DNA of 64,000 nt from Microplitis mediator (lineage: Eukaryota > Arthropoda > Insecta > Hymenoptera > Braconidae), in the NCBI RefSeq assembly GCF_029852145.1, contig NC_079973.1:20106422-20170421 (forward strand), given 5' to 3'. Under the pieces are notes generated by a model. It worked only from the letters and a program-made list of their open reading frames with translations. It searched no databases and was not told the DNA's origin. The position numbers and the translations under genes are program-made. Below, piece after piece: positions 12,025-22,995 of the stretch (within the stretch, counting starts at the first letter, position 1; every line of letters begins with the position of its first letter).

Positions 12025-12130
12025 TAATTGACATAATAGTTACCGTAGTTGGCATAATATTGATTCGATAATTTATAAACAGTAGTGGGGAAGTCAGTAT
12101 CAGCTCAACTCTTTACTTGAACAGATCGGC
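12025..12130 (-). promoter_or_regulatory. Conserved upstream block of OR-2
   Basis: Core at 12082-12130 (plus-strand GTAGTGGGGAAGTCAGTATC to ACAGATCGGC), 254-302 bases upstream of the ATG. A secondary match TTGACATAATAGTTACCGTA and ATATTGATTCG lies nearer the gene, in the same order as at OR-1. Confidence 0.6.
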
Positions 12131-12861
12131 TTATTATAAAGTGCTTTCATTTCTCATACGTGTCCATTCTGTTCAAGTTATTGTTTGAAATGATCAATAC
12201 TATATTTAACGAATTTTACTTTTACTCTTTACTATTTAACGAGTTTTACTTTTCTCTTCATACCGACAAATGTTTTTTATTAAACTTTTAAGTAAAAAGT
12301 GATAATTTAATTAAATTAAATGAAATATAATTTAATAAAAATTAAGTAAGTGCCTCTACTTCATTGTTGCTTTACTCTAAAATATTTTCAATAATTACTA
12401 CAATTTATTATCTCACTATTGTTAGAGAGCTAATGAATTTTTAAAATATTTCGGTTTTAATGAATTAATGGCAATTTTAGCTACGGATATTATTATGAAG
12501 TGATTGATTTTATTATATTAGTATACATTTTTTAAAAATACACCGACTATATATACGACAGATTGATAAATTTAAAAATAATATAATGCTATATTATATA
12601 AAATATAATATATTTTTAGTAACAGTAATTACTTGATAATTAATAATCCGTGAGTACGATAAATATTCTACTGTGCAGAATGAAAATTAAATTTCTATTA
12701 ATCATTGAGAGCTTATATTATTATATATATTTAACAATTAACTGTCAAATATCATAACTGCTAATATAATAATGACACATGAAGATAAACTTATAAAAGG
12801 ATACGGTTATGAATTTAAATTATCATCACTTAGTTTTCGACGTATAAAATTGACCAAGTAT
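12131..12861. other. OR-2/OR-3 spacer
   Basis: AT-rich spacer between the OR-2 upstream block and the OR-3 stop codon. No repeat family or open frame of note was recognised. Confidence 0.6.
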
Positions 12862-15534
12862 TTAAGAGTCTATTTCGAAATTTTTCAATAATAAGTAATA
12901 TGATATCGTTGTATTTATGATCTGAAAAAAAATTTGTCGATCAATAAGAAATATTATTTATTTAAATTCAGTTTGTATTAACTTACTGCTGAAAACATTT
13001 CGATTGAAACAGTAGCAAATTGACACGCTTTTATCACCAGTGGTTTTTGAGAGAGCATAATAATTATTGAATTCATTACTTGTTTATTTCCCAGCCAATC
13101 AGCTGCATATATAACGTCACGTAGTTTTTCACTCTGTTAAAATAGACAAAATTTTTTATTTATTTATAAATAAATGAATAGTATATTGTATGATGAGTGA
13201 TGAAACAAAACGATTTCAGAACAGGGTGAAGTTGGCTGCTCGAGCCGTAGGTGAGGGATGACATCAACCGCAGTCTGAAATCGTGTTTCATCCTGTCGTT
13301 TTGTTCAATAAATTTCTTTTTTTTTTTTAGATACGTAAAGTACTTTTCTATTTTAAAAAAGCGTTTAATTTTTTAAAAACATACATAGGTTTCACTGTAT
13401 TTAAAAATTGGTGTATTACCGTACGATGGACGGTGTGGCTCAATAAGTTATGGATCAAATTAAAGGGAATTTAGTATAGGACCGGATAGTTCAACTGGTA
13501 GAGCACTCGGCGCGATACCGACATGGTCTGGGTTCGATTCCCAGTTCGGGCTATCTATATTTTTCTCAATTTATCTATACCCTGATTGAGAAACTTAATT
13601 TGAAATAATTCAAACACGATCCGAAACAATTCAAAGTTGGCAAAATTGACTATATATAGACATACACTTTAGCATAGATTTAATCATTCCAAATGAGATT
13701 TCTGAATCAGGGTAAATTGTCTTATTGAGAAGGTTATTTGTCAGTTTAGGTTTCACTGCATTTAAAAATTGGTATTTTTATTCTTATTTATTGCTTTCTT
13801 AGATCTTCTATTTAGTCTGAATTTTCTTAAATATTTCCTAAAGTAGTTTAATTACCTCAATAGTGAGACGTGATCCCATCCATCCTAAAATGAAAGCTTG
13901 AAATATTTTTAGACTTGTTAGGGCTATACATAATACTATAAATACCAAAGGTGTTGATTTAGCCTGTTAAATAGATTAAAAATTATTTATGAGTAATTTC
14001 TTTTATAAATGTATTTTCAGAAATTTCTAAATTATCATTAAGTAATTTTAGGCGACTGAACATAAGTAAATAAACTTGAATAGTATATTATGTGGCAAGG
14101 GATGAAACCAGAATAAAGACGATTTCAGACGAGAGTGATGTCGTCTGCCCGAGCCAAAGGCGAGAGCTGCCATCATATCAAGTCTGAAATCGTGTTTTAT
14201 CCTAATTCACACCCTACATTTTCCATAGCAACTCTTATTGAAACTCAAAATTTAAATGTCAAGAGCCAGTTAAAATGAATCAATTTCAGATCTATAGCGC
14301 ACGCGCAAACTATTAACTTGGTTGTATGACATTTGATCATTTTCAATTTTATAACAAACAAATACAATTTTGACAGAGCTGCAATTATGTCAAAAACTAA
14401 TTCAATGGGTAGAAACTAGAAATTTTCATTATTGGGGAAGAAACTGATGACTTTAAGTCCGCCAATAACATCGATCTGAAATTGGATTATTTTAGCCGAC
14501 CAAACAGGCACTTGAACTCGTTATTTTAATACAGATGGTATGAAAAAATAAAATATAATGTCTCCAATCAAATGACTTTTCAAATTCTTACATTTGACAG
14601 TTGAAGAATACTAGCACATAACGTAAGAGAAGTCGTTTTCATGTTCCACAGAATAATTGGTCCGAAAATAATTTCAATTTTATCCCGGCACTTTAACAAT
14701 AATTCATATTTAAAAATACACTGTTTTATAGTCGCTTCAATGTTATCTTGATTATTGAGAGACGATATAAGATATGATATTTCACGAACCATGCCAATTA
14801 AATGAAAAATATAATAAATAAATAGACTGTCAACACCTGAAGTAATTACAATAAGACTAAAACTTGTTAAATTTTCATTAAGTATATGTAGATAATATAC
14901 CACACTATTAAATGAATCATTCCATGGGTATATTATTGGGAAAACATGCTTGTATTTTATAGGCTCTGAGTATTGTTTAAATTGATTAACCACAGAAATA
15001 ACTGGAAACAACGCATAACATGAGCAAATAATTGTTGTCAACACTGTGCCAATTATGGTTAAAAGACGAAAACTCGATACTCCATTTAAAACAATGTTCA
15101 ATAATTCTGGTTTTCTTATCGACGTGTCGAAATATGAATCGAAAATTGTCCGTAATTCATTAACATCCTTGTGATTAACAACTATACAGGCTGCCTAGTG
15201 TAATAAATAACAGAAATTGATATATTTTTTTTATGAATAATATAAATAAAATAAAATTTTTAACTTATTTAAATATATATCACACTTTCATAATATTCGT
15301 TGACAATCCCATGAGAATACCTAAGCCTCTTGCTACAATTCTAATATTTAATATATTAATATTGACAAAATTCAAAACTCCGATTGAAGGTATAATATAA
15401 AAAGAAAGATGTATATATAACAATGATCGTACAAATATATTCGACTTTTCTGTTGACCAAGCACCTATGAGCGAAAGTAACCGCTTGATAAAGTTTTTAA
15501 ATTTCACGTATTCTAACTCTTTATTGGCAATCAT
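12862..15534 (-). CDS. OR-3: odorant receptor (7tm_6 family), five exons, 388 aa
   Basis: Exons: 15534-15286, 15194-14592, 13963-13856, 13133-12987 and 12921-12862, all phase 0. The exon 1 donor is GTGTGA and the others are GTAAG or GTAAT type. The protein begins MIANKELEYVKFKNFIKRL. Exon 2 carries FGPIILWNMKTTSLTLC, where the paralogues have TNAI, and ends LQLSN. Exon 4 has SQKPLVIKACQFATVS, and exon 5 reads IINTTISYYLLLKNF and ends EIDS. It is the most diverged member between OR-1 and OR-6, but no lesion is seen. Intron 2 has a GCCCGAGCC-core repeat (about 14086-14208); intron 3 has a tRNA-like SINE head, a TACCCTGATT MITE and another GCCCGAGCC-core repeat (about 13187-13310). Confidence 0.93.
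13187..13310. repeat. Small repeat with GCTCGAGCCGTAGGTGAG core
   Basis: Begins GATGAAACAAAACGATTTCA and ends with an inverted partner (TGAAATCGTGTTTCATCC). The centre is an RNA-hairpin-like GC-rich stretch in otherwise AT-rich DNA. It belongs to the family also seen at 14086-14208, 23920-24030 and 53250-53342. Confidence 0.7.
13478..13553 (+). mobile_element. tRNA-like SINE head or tRNA pseudogene
   Basis: Shows TAGTTCAACTGGTAGAGCA (D-arm/A box), an anticodon-like stem around CTCGG, a perfect CTGGG/CCCAG T-stem and B box GGTTCGATTCC, then TTCGGGC as a 3' acceptor half. The 5' acceptor half is damaged (GGACCGG) and the anticodon loop lacks the usual U33, so a functional tRNA is unlikely. It lies within intron 3 of OR-3, opposite to the gene. 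Confidence 0.55.
13578..13714. repeat. Small MITE with TACCCTGATT ends (second copy)
   Basis: TACCCTGATTGAGAAAC at the left pairs with ATTTCTGAATCAGGGTA at the right. It directly follows the tRNA-like sequence in OR-3 intron 3. Confidence 0.65.
14086..14208. repeat. Small repeat with GCCCGAGCCAAAGGCGAG core
   Basis: Same arrangement as 13187-13310: GGATGAAACCAGAATAAAGA near the left, ACGATTTCAGAC, the GC-rich core, then AGTCTGAAATCGTGTTTTAT at the right. It lies in intron 2 of OR-3. Confidence 0.7.
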
Positions 15535-15694
15535 CTCTAACGACGATTGGTAAAATAGTTAATAGACCAATTCGGATTTACATTTAAAAATTAAAAGAAA
15601 AAGGCAATTCTATATGAGGATGAAATAAAATACCTAAATTACGAAGAATATAAAGTATTGATTTGCATTTATAAGGGTTAGTTTAATACCCGAT

Positions 15695-15828
15695 ACGAAG
15701 CAAAAAAGTTGATTGATGATAATTGGAATAATTGTTGCAAGATAATAGTTTTGATATTGATTAAAAAAAATTTATTGTTGGTGGTGGGGAGTCAGTCGTA
15801 GTTCAACTTTCAACTTGTAAAGATCGTT
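15695..15828 (-). promoter_or_regulatory. Conserved upstream block of OR-3
   Basis: Core at 15781-15828 (plus-strand GTGGTGGGGAGTCAGTCGTA, then TTCAACTTTCAACTTG, then AGATCG), 247-294 bases upstream of the OR-3 ATG. TTGATATTGATTAAAAA follows nearer the gene. Confidence 0.55.
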
Positions 15829-16368
15829 TAGTGAAAAAGTCTTTCGTACCAAACGTATGCATGTATTTATAATTGACGAAGTTTGTCAAAGTTTTGTCAT
15901 GTTACTGTTGAAATATTTCACTTCATGTTGTGATATTTTACCAACCAAATAGTTTACGGTTAAATGGGAGCATAAGGTGATTTATTATTATAGGACGAAA
16001 CTATTTTCAAAATCAGTCGAGTTAGAGGAAAATTGACAGTTAGTGTAAGTTAAATTGGCAAAAGATACAATTAATAATGTATAATGATATATATATTGTA
16101 GTAGCTGGTAACTTATAAATTAATATCACTTATATTACAATGATAAGACACTTAAATTAGAAATAATAACACCACAATTAACAGCAGCAAAAGAAAGGCA
16201 AAGAAAGATATAGTTAATTGAATACAAAATGTACGCTCTTATGCTGTCAAATTATGATTGACTGACTCTAGTCGCGCTTCTATAAAACAAGAGAAGAAGG
16301 CATTTGTTTTCTAGTTCTTCAAATATTTTTAAAGATCAGTTTCACATTCGTTACAATATATATACACA
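15829..16368. other. OR-3/OR-4 spacer, left part
   Basis: AT-rich DNA without a recognisable gene or repeat. Confidence 0.5.
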
Positions 16369-17051
16369 TACATTGTAAAAAAATTTTGGATTCGGTGTAA
16401 AAATTTTGGTGTGAAAATTACACCAAATATCGTGTTGAATTTGGATGGTGTGAATTAAATATTTTGACACCGCCAAACGTGTAAAAAATGTATAATTTAT
16501 GATAATTTTGCGTTAAGAGCAATAATCATAAACATATCGAAATGTTCAAAAAAATACTAATTAATAAAATGGTAAAATCATAGAGAGGTGGACAATAATA
16601 CAAAATTAGAATTTAATTTTGACCATAAATTGGACGTTTCGTCCCTTTATCGGGACTTCTTCAGAAACTAAAACAAGTCATTACAAAAATTTTTTTAAAA
16701 AAAATATATAAATAAACGAAACAAATTAATTATTGCCCACCTCCCTATGATTTTACCATTTTATTAAGTTGATCTAGACACGATTTTAAGTAAATATATA
16801 CTAATTAATTTCTAAAAAAAATTAACATAGTTATTGATTAAGTACTTAAAAATGTTCAATGCTCATTTTTTGATCATTAATCAAAATTATAAAGAGTAAC
16901 ACGGAATGGTGTAAAAAAAAGTAGATTACACCGTGTTAAAATTACACGGATAGATAAATTACATCGACCACTTTTTACACTGTTATTTCACACTACATGG
17001 CTGTGTAAAGTTCTGGGGGAGCATTTTTACACCAAAATTTTTTACAGCGTA
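16369..17051. repeat. MITE with TACATTGTAAAAAAATTTT ends, containing a nested MITE
   Basis: Outer ends are TACATTGTAAAAAAATTTTG and an inverted AAAATTTTTTACAGCGTA. The outer interior uses GGTGTAAAATTACACC-like words. A nested element at 16562-16766 has 30-base inverted ends (TAATAAAATGGTAAAATCAT and partner) that are almost perfect and was therefore inserted later. Confidence 0.75.
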
Positions 17052-17667
17052 CATATTCTTATGCAAGATTTTATTACTATTTCCAATAATAAATTATGAT
17101 TAAGAGAAGGAACAAAATTACGTATTCATTTCTTGAGATCAAACTTTTTGTTTTCGAAAATAGTTTTAAGTCGGAATTAATTCAAGACAATGTTCTTTTT
17201 AATTAAGCAATTCGTAATACCTGAAACGTTTTTCCGAAATTTTTCTTGGCATATTTTTAAACGGAATTTGTTAATTTTTTCGAAGATCATACTCTAGAAT
17301 TTTATGGTGAATTATATCTCTCCTTTACATCTAGGTTTGCATTATCATACTTGTTGAAAAAATGATAACGATAATTTTTTATACAATAGAAATTATTCCT
17401 CTTTGAATATTACAAAAAAAAAACGGACAAATTTTTATAGTAATTAAAGATTTGTCTTATTTTCTTTAAGTATAGGTAAAGAATAAAAAATTATCTTCAT
17501 CATGATCAGGTTTTCCCTATATGAATTAAAATATTAATTAATTTAAGCGAAAAAATGATCGATTCCCTAAATGATGAATTAAATTTTTATTCTATTTTAT
17601 ACAGCATTTTTGATGGTTTTTAATTAAATATATATGATTATTAGTGGAAATAACAATGTGTCTATGT

Positions 17668-20600
17668 TTAAGCTTCCTGTTCAAACGTTTTCAACAATAA
17701 ATAATATGATATTGTTGTATTTATAACCTGGAAAAAAAAATTTAATCAGTTTATAATCTTATTAAGTAAAATTTCAATTTTTATCAAGTAACTTACTTTG
17801 ACAAACATATCAATCGTAACATATAATAAATTACAAGCTGTTAAAATAAGTGGCTTTTGGGAAAGCATTATAATTATTGATGACTTTAATTTGTTATTTC
17901 CAAGCCATCTTGAAGCATATATAGTATCCCTAAATTTTTCACTCTAAATAAAGGAGTTTGATGTCAAAATTATTATTATCCTTATTAGTATCAATACTGT
18001 GTTTTATTAATTGATAAGAAAATTACTTCAGTAGTAAGAAGTGATCCCGCCCACGCAAATATAAAAACTTGGGTTAATTTTAAACACGCGTGGGCTGCAC
18101 AGAGAACCATTGAGACAAATGGAATCGATTTTGCCTGTTAATTAAAAATTTATAATTATTAAAATACGTCGTGTTACTAATTCTAAAATGACTTGTATTA
18201 TTAGACGTCCTTTTGGCTTTAGAGAGCTTCCTAAAACCAACAGGGCATAGATTTTTCTGCTACTGCCAATCGTTTTGTAGGACAATTTCAAAGACGAATA
18301 CTGAAAAGAAAAAAATTGGATGGCCAAAAAAGCGTTTAAATTAAATTATGCGTCGTTTTAGCTTCCAAAAGTCTTTTTTTCAATTTTGAGCTTTAGAAGA
18401 AGTTCCGAAAACAATTGATCATAAATAAAAAAATCGCAATCCTTTTTGACTTAAAGGTATCTCTTTAAAGCCAACAGGGATTATAAAAATATCGCGTGCC
18501 AAATGCCAAAAGGGCGTATTACAGCAGTTAGATCGGGTTCCATGCCAAAAGGGCGTATAAAAAAATTTTTTTTGTCATTCTTTTTAGAATCGCTCGAAAC
18601 GTAAAGATCTGCAGAAAAAAAATTTTTGACGTACTATCGCCAAAAAGGCGTATATCTTTAGATCTTTGTATCTTTGTATCTAAAGATATACGCCCTTTTG
18701 GCTTTGGAAATTTTTTTTTTATTTTTAGGCTTAGAACATGTTTACAAAACGATTGGCACCAAAAACAAAAAAATTATACGCCCTTTTGGCATTTGGCACG
18801 CGATATACTTCCTTTTGGAATTAGTAACGCATTATACTACACTGTAAAAAATTTGTGGAGTGAACGCAGATTAAATCCGGAGTGAATTTGAAGTAAATGC
18901 GGATCGGATGACTGTGTATTTATTTAATCTCCTTGGAGTAAAATTCACTCCGAAGGGGAATTTATTTAAATATTGGAACTCCGACTCGCAATGAAATTAA
19001 CTCCTAAAGGGAGTTTATTTTAATATTAAAACAACGAACCGGAATGAATGCATATTCGAAGTGATTTTTTCTAAAACTCCAGAACTCCAAGAGACGGAGT
19101 GGATCCGGATTTAAATAAAATTCTAAATCACTCCGAATTCACTCCCGATTTTTTACAATGTATAATATGCGTGGAGGAAAATAAAAAGTAACTCAAATAG
19201 TCGCCTAAAAACACCCCGTTTATATCTAAAAATTATTATAACAAAATACCTATGTAAAAAAAATTCGTTCCAAAAAAGTTCTGCATGTGGAACTTCCAAA
19301 AATGAGACAGATTAGAACTTCGAATGGAACTTCTTTCGGATGTTAGTCATTTTGATTGTAAAAAAAAAATTTTATGAGCGAATTTAGAGTCAAAAAAGGA
19401 CGGTGTTTGAACTTTTTTGGAATTTTTTATGGACGTTTTTTTCAGTTCTATAAAAAATTCAAGAGTAGTGATTTTGGAAAGTTTTTGGAACGCCTTTTTT
19501 AGTCTATACAAAAGCGGTGATTCTTGAACTTTTTTTGAATATTTTTGGAACGTCTTTTTTAGTCTATAAAAAAGTTAAAAGTGGTGATTTTAACTATTTC
19601 GAAATGTTTTTGGAACGTCTTTTTTAGCTTCCAAAAATGGTCAAAAGTGGTGATTCTGAAACTTTTCTGGAATCTATTTGGAACGATTTTTTTTTACAAG
19701 GGTAAATGGATCTAAATTTTGATCAAATCAAATCTACTTTGATCTGTATAGATCTCTTTATATTATTTCAAATTATCAATATATATATAATAATAATGTT
19801 TAATATAGAAAACCGTAAACGATTGACATTTTTGTTTTAATTATGAACAATGACATCAAAAGTATTAATAAAATTCCGATCAGTTAGAGATGAGGGTACC
19901 GGCACTTGAATTATTCACGCCCGTGAATTAATATTTAATTGAAAAATTAAAATCTCATCTATTAAATATCGAGAGACGTCAATTTTAAGCAAATCTCTAA
20001 TATTATAATTTTAAATAGTTCATTTTACTAATAATTGATTAGCTTTGAGAACAGATTATATATTTTTAGTCGAATTATTCTCAGCTATTGAACTTTTGAT
20101 TGTTTTATTTTTTTTTTTTATAGCATAAAAAATTTTTTTTTTTCAAGCTCTTGATACATTTATGAATTAACTTATTTAAAAGTAATTTGCTGTAACTCAC
20201 ATGAGAAAGTTGAAAAATGACTGCACAAAGTACAATAGCATTAACATTCATAGTCCATAGTATTATTGGTCCATAAACTTTTTCAATTTTGCCACAGCAC
20301 TGCGTTAGTATGTCATATTTATCAACGCATTGACGTATTATTGACTCACTATTTTTTTCATCGAATTTTGAAATACGATAGGATATTTCTCGTAACATAC
20401 CGATCATTTGAAAAATATAATACGTATAAAGACTGTCGACACTAGAAGTTATAAGAACAATGCTGATGGTTAATAAATATTCGTCAAGGAAATGAAAATT
20501 GTACATTAAACTATTTGGTGAAATTTCCCAAGGATAAATAGTCAGATAAACTAGATTGTAACTAATAGGCCATATTCTATGTCGGTACTGATTTATTATC

Positions 20601-21861
20601 GAAATAATTGGTACAATTGCATAAGAAATGCAAACAATTGTGATGAAAGTTGTAATGAATGTTGGTAAACGTCGAAAAGTTGATATTTTATTTAAAACTA
20701 GAGTTGAAACTTCGGGCGTTTTCAGTAATTCATCAAAATACGGATCAAGAATCGTGTGTAAAGCATCTACTTCTTTACGATTTATGATAAAACATATTCC
20801 CTTGTAACATAAAAAAATTTATATAAAAATTTTACTTCACATAGGGTAGAAGTACCGTTTTTGGCCACTTTAGGACCAGGTTTGGCCACTTACACTGTAA
20901 AAAGAGCGGTGTTAAAAATGGACTCGTTTTAACTCCGCCCGGTGTAAAAATGAAATTACACCGGTGTAGGAGGAGTAATACACCGGTGTTAAAAATACCG
21001 GTGTTAAAGCGGGGTAACCGGTGTAAAAGCGGAGTAAAACCGGTGTAAAACCGGAGTAACCGGTGTAAAAGCAGAGAGATACCGGTGTTAAAGCGGGGTA
21101 AATTGTGTCCGCTTGGAGTATTAACTTTAAAGATTATAAAACACAAAAAATGTCAGTTCTTTATGAAAATTAATAAAAAATATCATTTATTAACAAGTAT
21201 AGTGATCGAGTAAGTAAAAATATTCACAAAGTAAATATTTTAACACCGGTAAAGAATATTTACACCGGTGGCGGCGTTATTTTCACACCGCTTTCGGGGG
21301 TAAATTTAACACCGATAATTTTAACACCTACACCGCTTGGACTCACTCCGGTGATTTTTTACAGTGTAGAAATATTGAATAAAATGATTTGTAAAATACG
21401 CAACAACATAATTAATTTTTTTAAAGGTGTTTGAAGATATTTTTATCACACTATGGCAATGAAATTTTTTTTTAATGCATTTTCATTATTTAAAATAAAG
21501 TATTAAATGTCCAAAAATGGAGCAGGGGCCACAAATGGTACTTCTACCCTAATTGATAAAAAAAATTATCAAATTTTTTTTTTTTTCAATTTGTGATATA
21601 TTGATAACACACTTTTATAATGACTGTAGAGAAACCCAACAAAGTACTCAAGCTTTTGGTGGCGAGATTTATATTAGTAATATTGGTTATTAAATAATTT
21701 ACTACGCCGATAATTGGAATTATAAAGAATGACAGATAGATGTGAAATAATGAGCGGAATAATAAACTTGAATCCTCTTTCGTCCATAGGCCGACAATAA
21801 ACAGCAATCGTTTAATAATACTTTGAAATTTCACATATTCTATCTGTTTTTCTGCAACCAT
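17668..21861 (-). CDS. OR-4: odorant receptor (7tm_6 family), five exons, 387 aa
   Basis: Exons: 21861-21613, 20800-20201, 18134-18027, 17943-17797 and 17727-17668, all phase 0. The protein begins MVAEKQIEYVKFQSIIKRL. Exon 2 reads open from GICFIINRKEVDALH to FQLSH, with VYGPIILWTMNVNAIVLC. Exon 4 has SQKPLILTACNLLYVT and exon 5 TTISYYLLLKTFEQEA before TAA. Its closest relative is OR-5: NVNAIVLC, the MFVK end of exon 4 and the EQE C terminus are shared only by these two. Intron 1 carries a nested MITE pair (20844-21551), and intron 2 carries a fold-back, a GGAGTGAA MITE and a tandem repeat. No defect seen; ligand unknown. Confidence 0.93.
18489..18806. repeat. Fold-back element with CCAAAAGGGCGTAT words
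   Basis: The left end ATATCGCGTGCCAAATGCCA and the right end (inverted) are perfect partners of about 30 bases. The interior repeats GCCAAAAGGGCGTATA in both orientations. It lies in OR-4 intron 2. A short open frame at 18142-18327 nearby is noncoding. Confidence 0.8.
18838..19162. repeat. GGAGTGAA-family MITE, copy 1
   Basis: Ends TACACTGTAAAAAATTTGTG and TTTTTTACAATGTA. The interior is built from GGAGTGAA/TTCACTCC words. Other copies: 35071-35409, 37269-37592 and 60329-60590. It lies in OR-4 intron 2. Confidence 0.8.
19225..19695. repeat. Imperfect tandem repeat, GGAACGTCTTTTTTAG unit
   Basis: From about 19430, four units of roughly 65-75 bases each contain TTTTTGGAACGTCTTTTTTA followed by AAAAGTGGTGATT. 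The left part (19255-19430) holds diverged versions (TTCCAAAAAAGTTC). No inverted ends were resolved. It lies in OR-4 intron 2. Confidence 0.65.
20844..21551. repeat. MITE with TAGGGTAGAAGTACC ends
   Basis: TAGGGTAGAAGTACCGTTTT at 20844 pairs with its inverted form ending at 21551 (GGTACTTCTACCCTA). Most of its length is the inserted GGTGTTAAA MITE at 20891-21368. A shorter copy without that insert is at 24368-24573. It lies in OR-4 intron 1. Confidence 0.8.
20891..21368. repeat. GGTGTTAAA-family MITE, copy 1 (nested)
   Basis: Ends TACACTGTAAAAAGAGCGGT and TTTTTTACAGTGTA. The interior is a string of ACCGGTGTTAAA/GGTGTAAAA words. It is inserted in the TAGGGTAGAAGTACC element. Other copies are at 44905-45406 and 46291-46828, in the same orientation. 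Confidence 0.85.
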
Positions 21862-22059
21862 ATTTCAGGACAATGAAAAATAAAAAGTTAAAGAAACGAC
21901 AGAGTATAGTTTAATAAGCCAATTTGAAATGACATTTTGAAAATAAAAAAATACTAAATTGTTGCAGAATATATTGATAGATTGTAGCAAACGGGTGTAG
22001 AGAAAAGGGTAGATAGGAGCTTTCAAGCTTAATTGCCCATTTAGGGAATATGACTGTTG

Positions 22060-22166
22060 ATGATTGCAACAACAGTTGCAGTAATAGTTATTATATCGAT
22101 TTTAATTTTTATACATTGTAGTGGGGACGTCAGTCTTAGCTCAACTTTCAACTTGGACATATCGTT
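22060..22166 (-). promoter_or_regulatory. Conserved upstream block of OR-4
   Basis: Core 22118-22166 (plus-strand GTAGTGGGGACGTCAGTCTT to ACATATCG), 257-305 bases upstream of the ATG. It is almost identical to the OR-5 block, including the GATTGCAACAACAGTTGCAG stretch nearer the gene. Confidence 0.6.
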
Positions 22167-22212
22167 TAAACACAAAGTTGCTTCGGTTGTTTTATAAGTT
22201 TTGTTTGATACC

Positions 22213-22830
22213 ACAAAAAATTTTTTGAATCTCTTAACACTTCTTGAACTAAATATTTGATATCAAACATCAATCACATGCTCACTACATTATTGTTGTC
22301 ACAATTTTTAATTGACGATGTTCGGTACTTAACAGAAGTAAGTGATATTATTGGTCATCATTCATGAAAAATTGACTTTTAATAACTGAACATGATTTTA
22401 TTTGCAAGTTTCATCATTAAAGTCTATGAAAATATTTATTTTATTGTGTCAAAGTAAACTCATATCAGTTTTAAAAATTTACTGCTGTCTTTCAGAATCT
22501 CGAAATTAGCCCTGAATATTCAAACATTTGGTTCAAATGTTTTTGTACCACAAAAAATTTTTTGAATCTCTTAACACTTCTTGAACGTAGGATCTGATAT
22601 CAAACATCAATCATAATCTCCCTGCATTATCGTTGCTACGACTTTTATTGTACAGTGTTTGGTATTTAATAACAGTACTATTATCTTGCATGAAAAGTTG
22701 ATTTTTCAAAAATTAAACCCAACTTTATTAATTTATTTGTAAGTAATATCGTTAAATACTATGTAAATATATTTTTCTATGAAAGTGCTATTGCTAATAA
22801 TCCCAAAATGAAATGCGTACATTCCAATTT
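22213..22830. repeat. Two tandem copies of the spacer 5' of OR-4, with an OR exon remnant
   Basis: Unit A (about 22213-22545) and unit B (about 22549-22830) both begin GTACCACAAAAAATTTTTTG or a close variant and share TCTTAACACTTCTTGAAC and GATATCAAACATCAATCA. Unit A ends in bases that, on the minus strand, encode the last codons of an OR terminal exon (TTTGAACCAAATGTTTGA, read F-E-P-N-V-stop), matching the OR-6 C terminus. This is a footprint of unequal crossing-over. Confidence 0.75.
22525..22545 (-). pseudogene. Remnant of an OR terminal exon
   Basis: About seven codons on the minus strand match the end of OR-6 exon 5 (27824-27844): F-E-P-N-V then TGA. The upstream part of the exon and its acceptor are replaced by spacer unit B. 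It lies between OR-4 and OR-5 with no matching exons 1-4. Confidence 0.65.
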
Positions 22831-22995
22831 ATGTTACTTTTTTACAACATACTTACAACAACAGTGATTGAGCTATTATTGATTTTATTGATAACAAATC
22901 AAATCTTTATTATATTTTATACAGTACTTTCTACCATTCATTAAAGATATTTTCGTATTAGAAGTGAAAATAAGAATGTGTCCATTTTAGTTTAT

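Noticed and set aside
13478..13553. Functional tRNA gene
   Set aside because: 5' acceptor half does not pair with the 3' half and the base before the anticodon is not T; kept only as tRNA-like.
20832..21146. Minus-strand frame with LLHRLPRFNTG repeats
   Set aside because: Translation of GGTGTTAAA MITE words.
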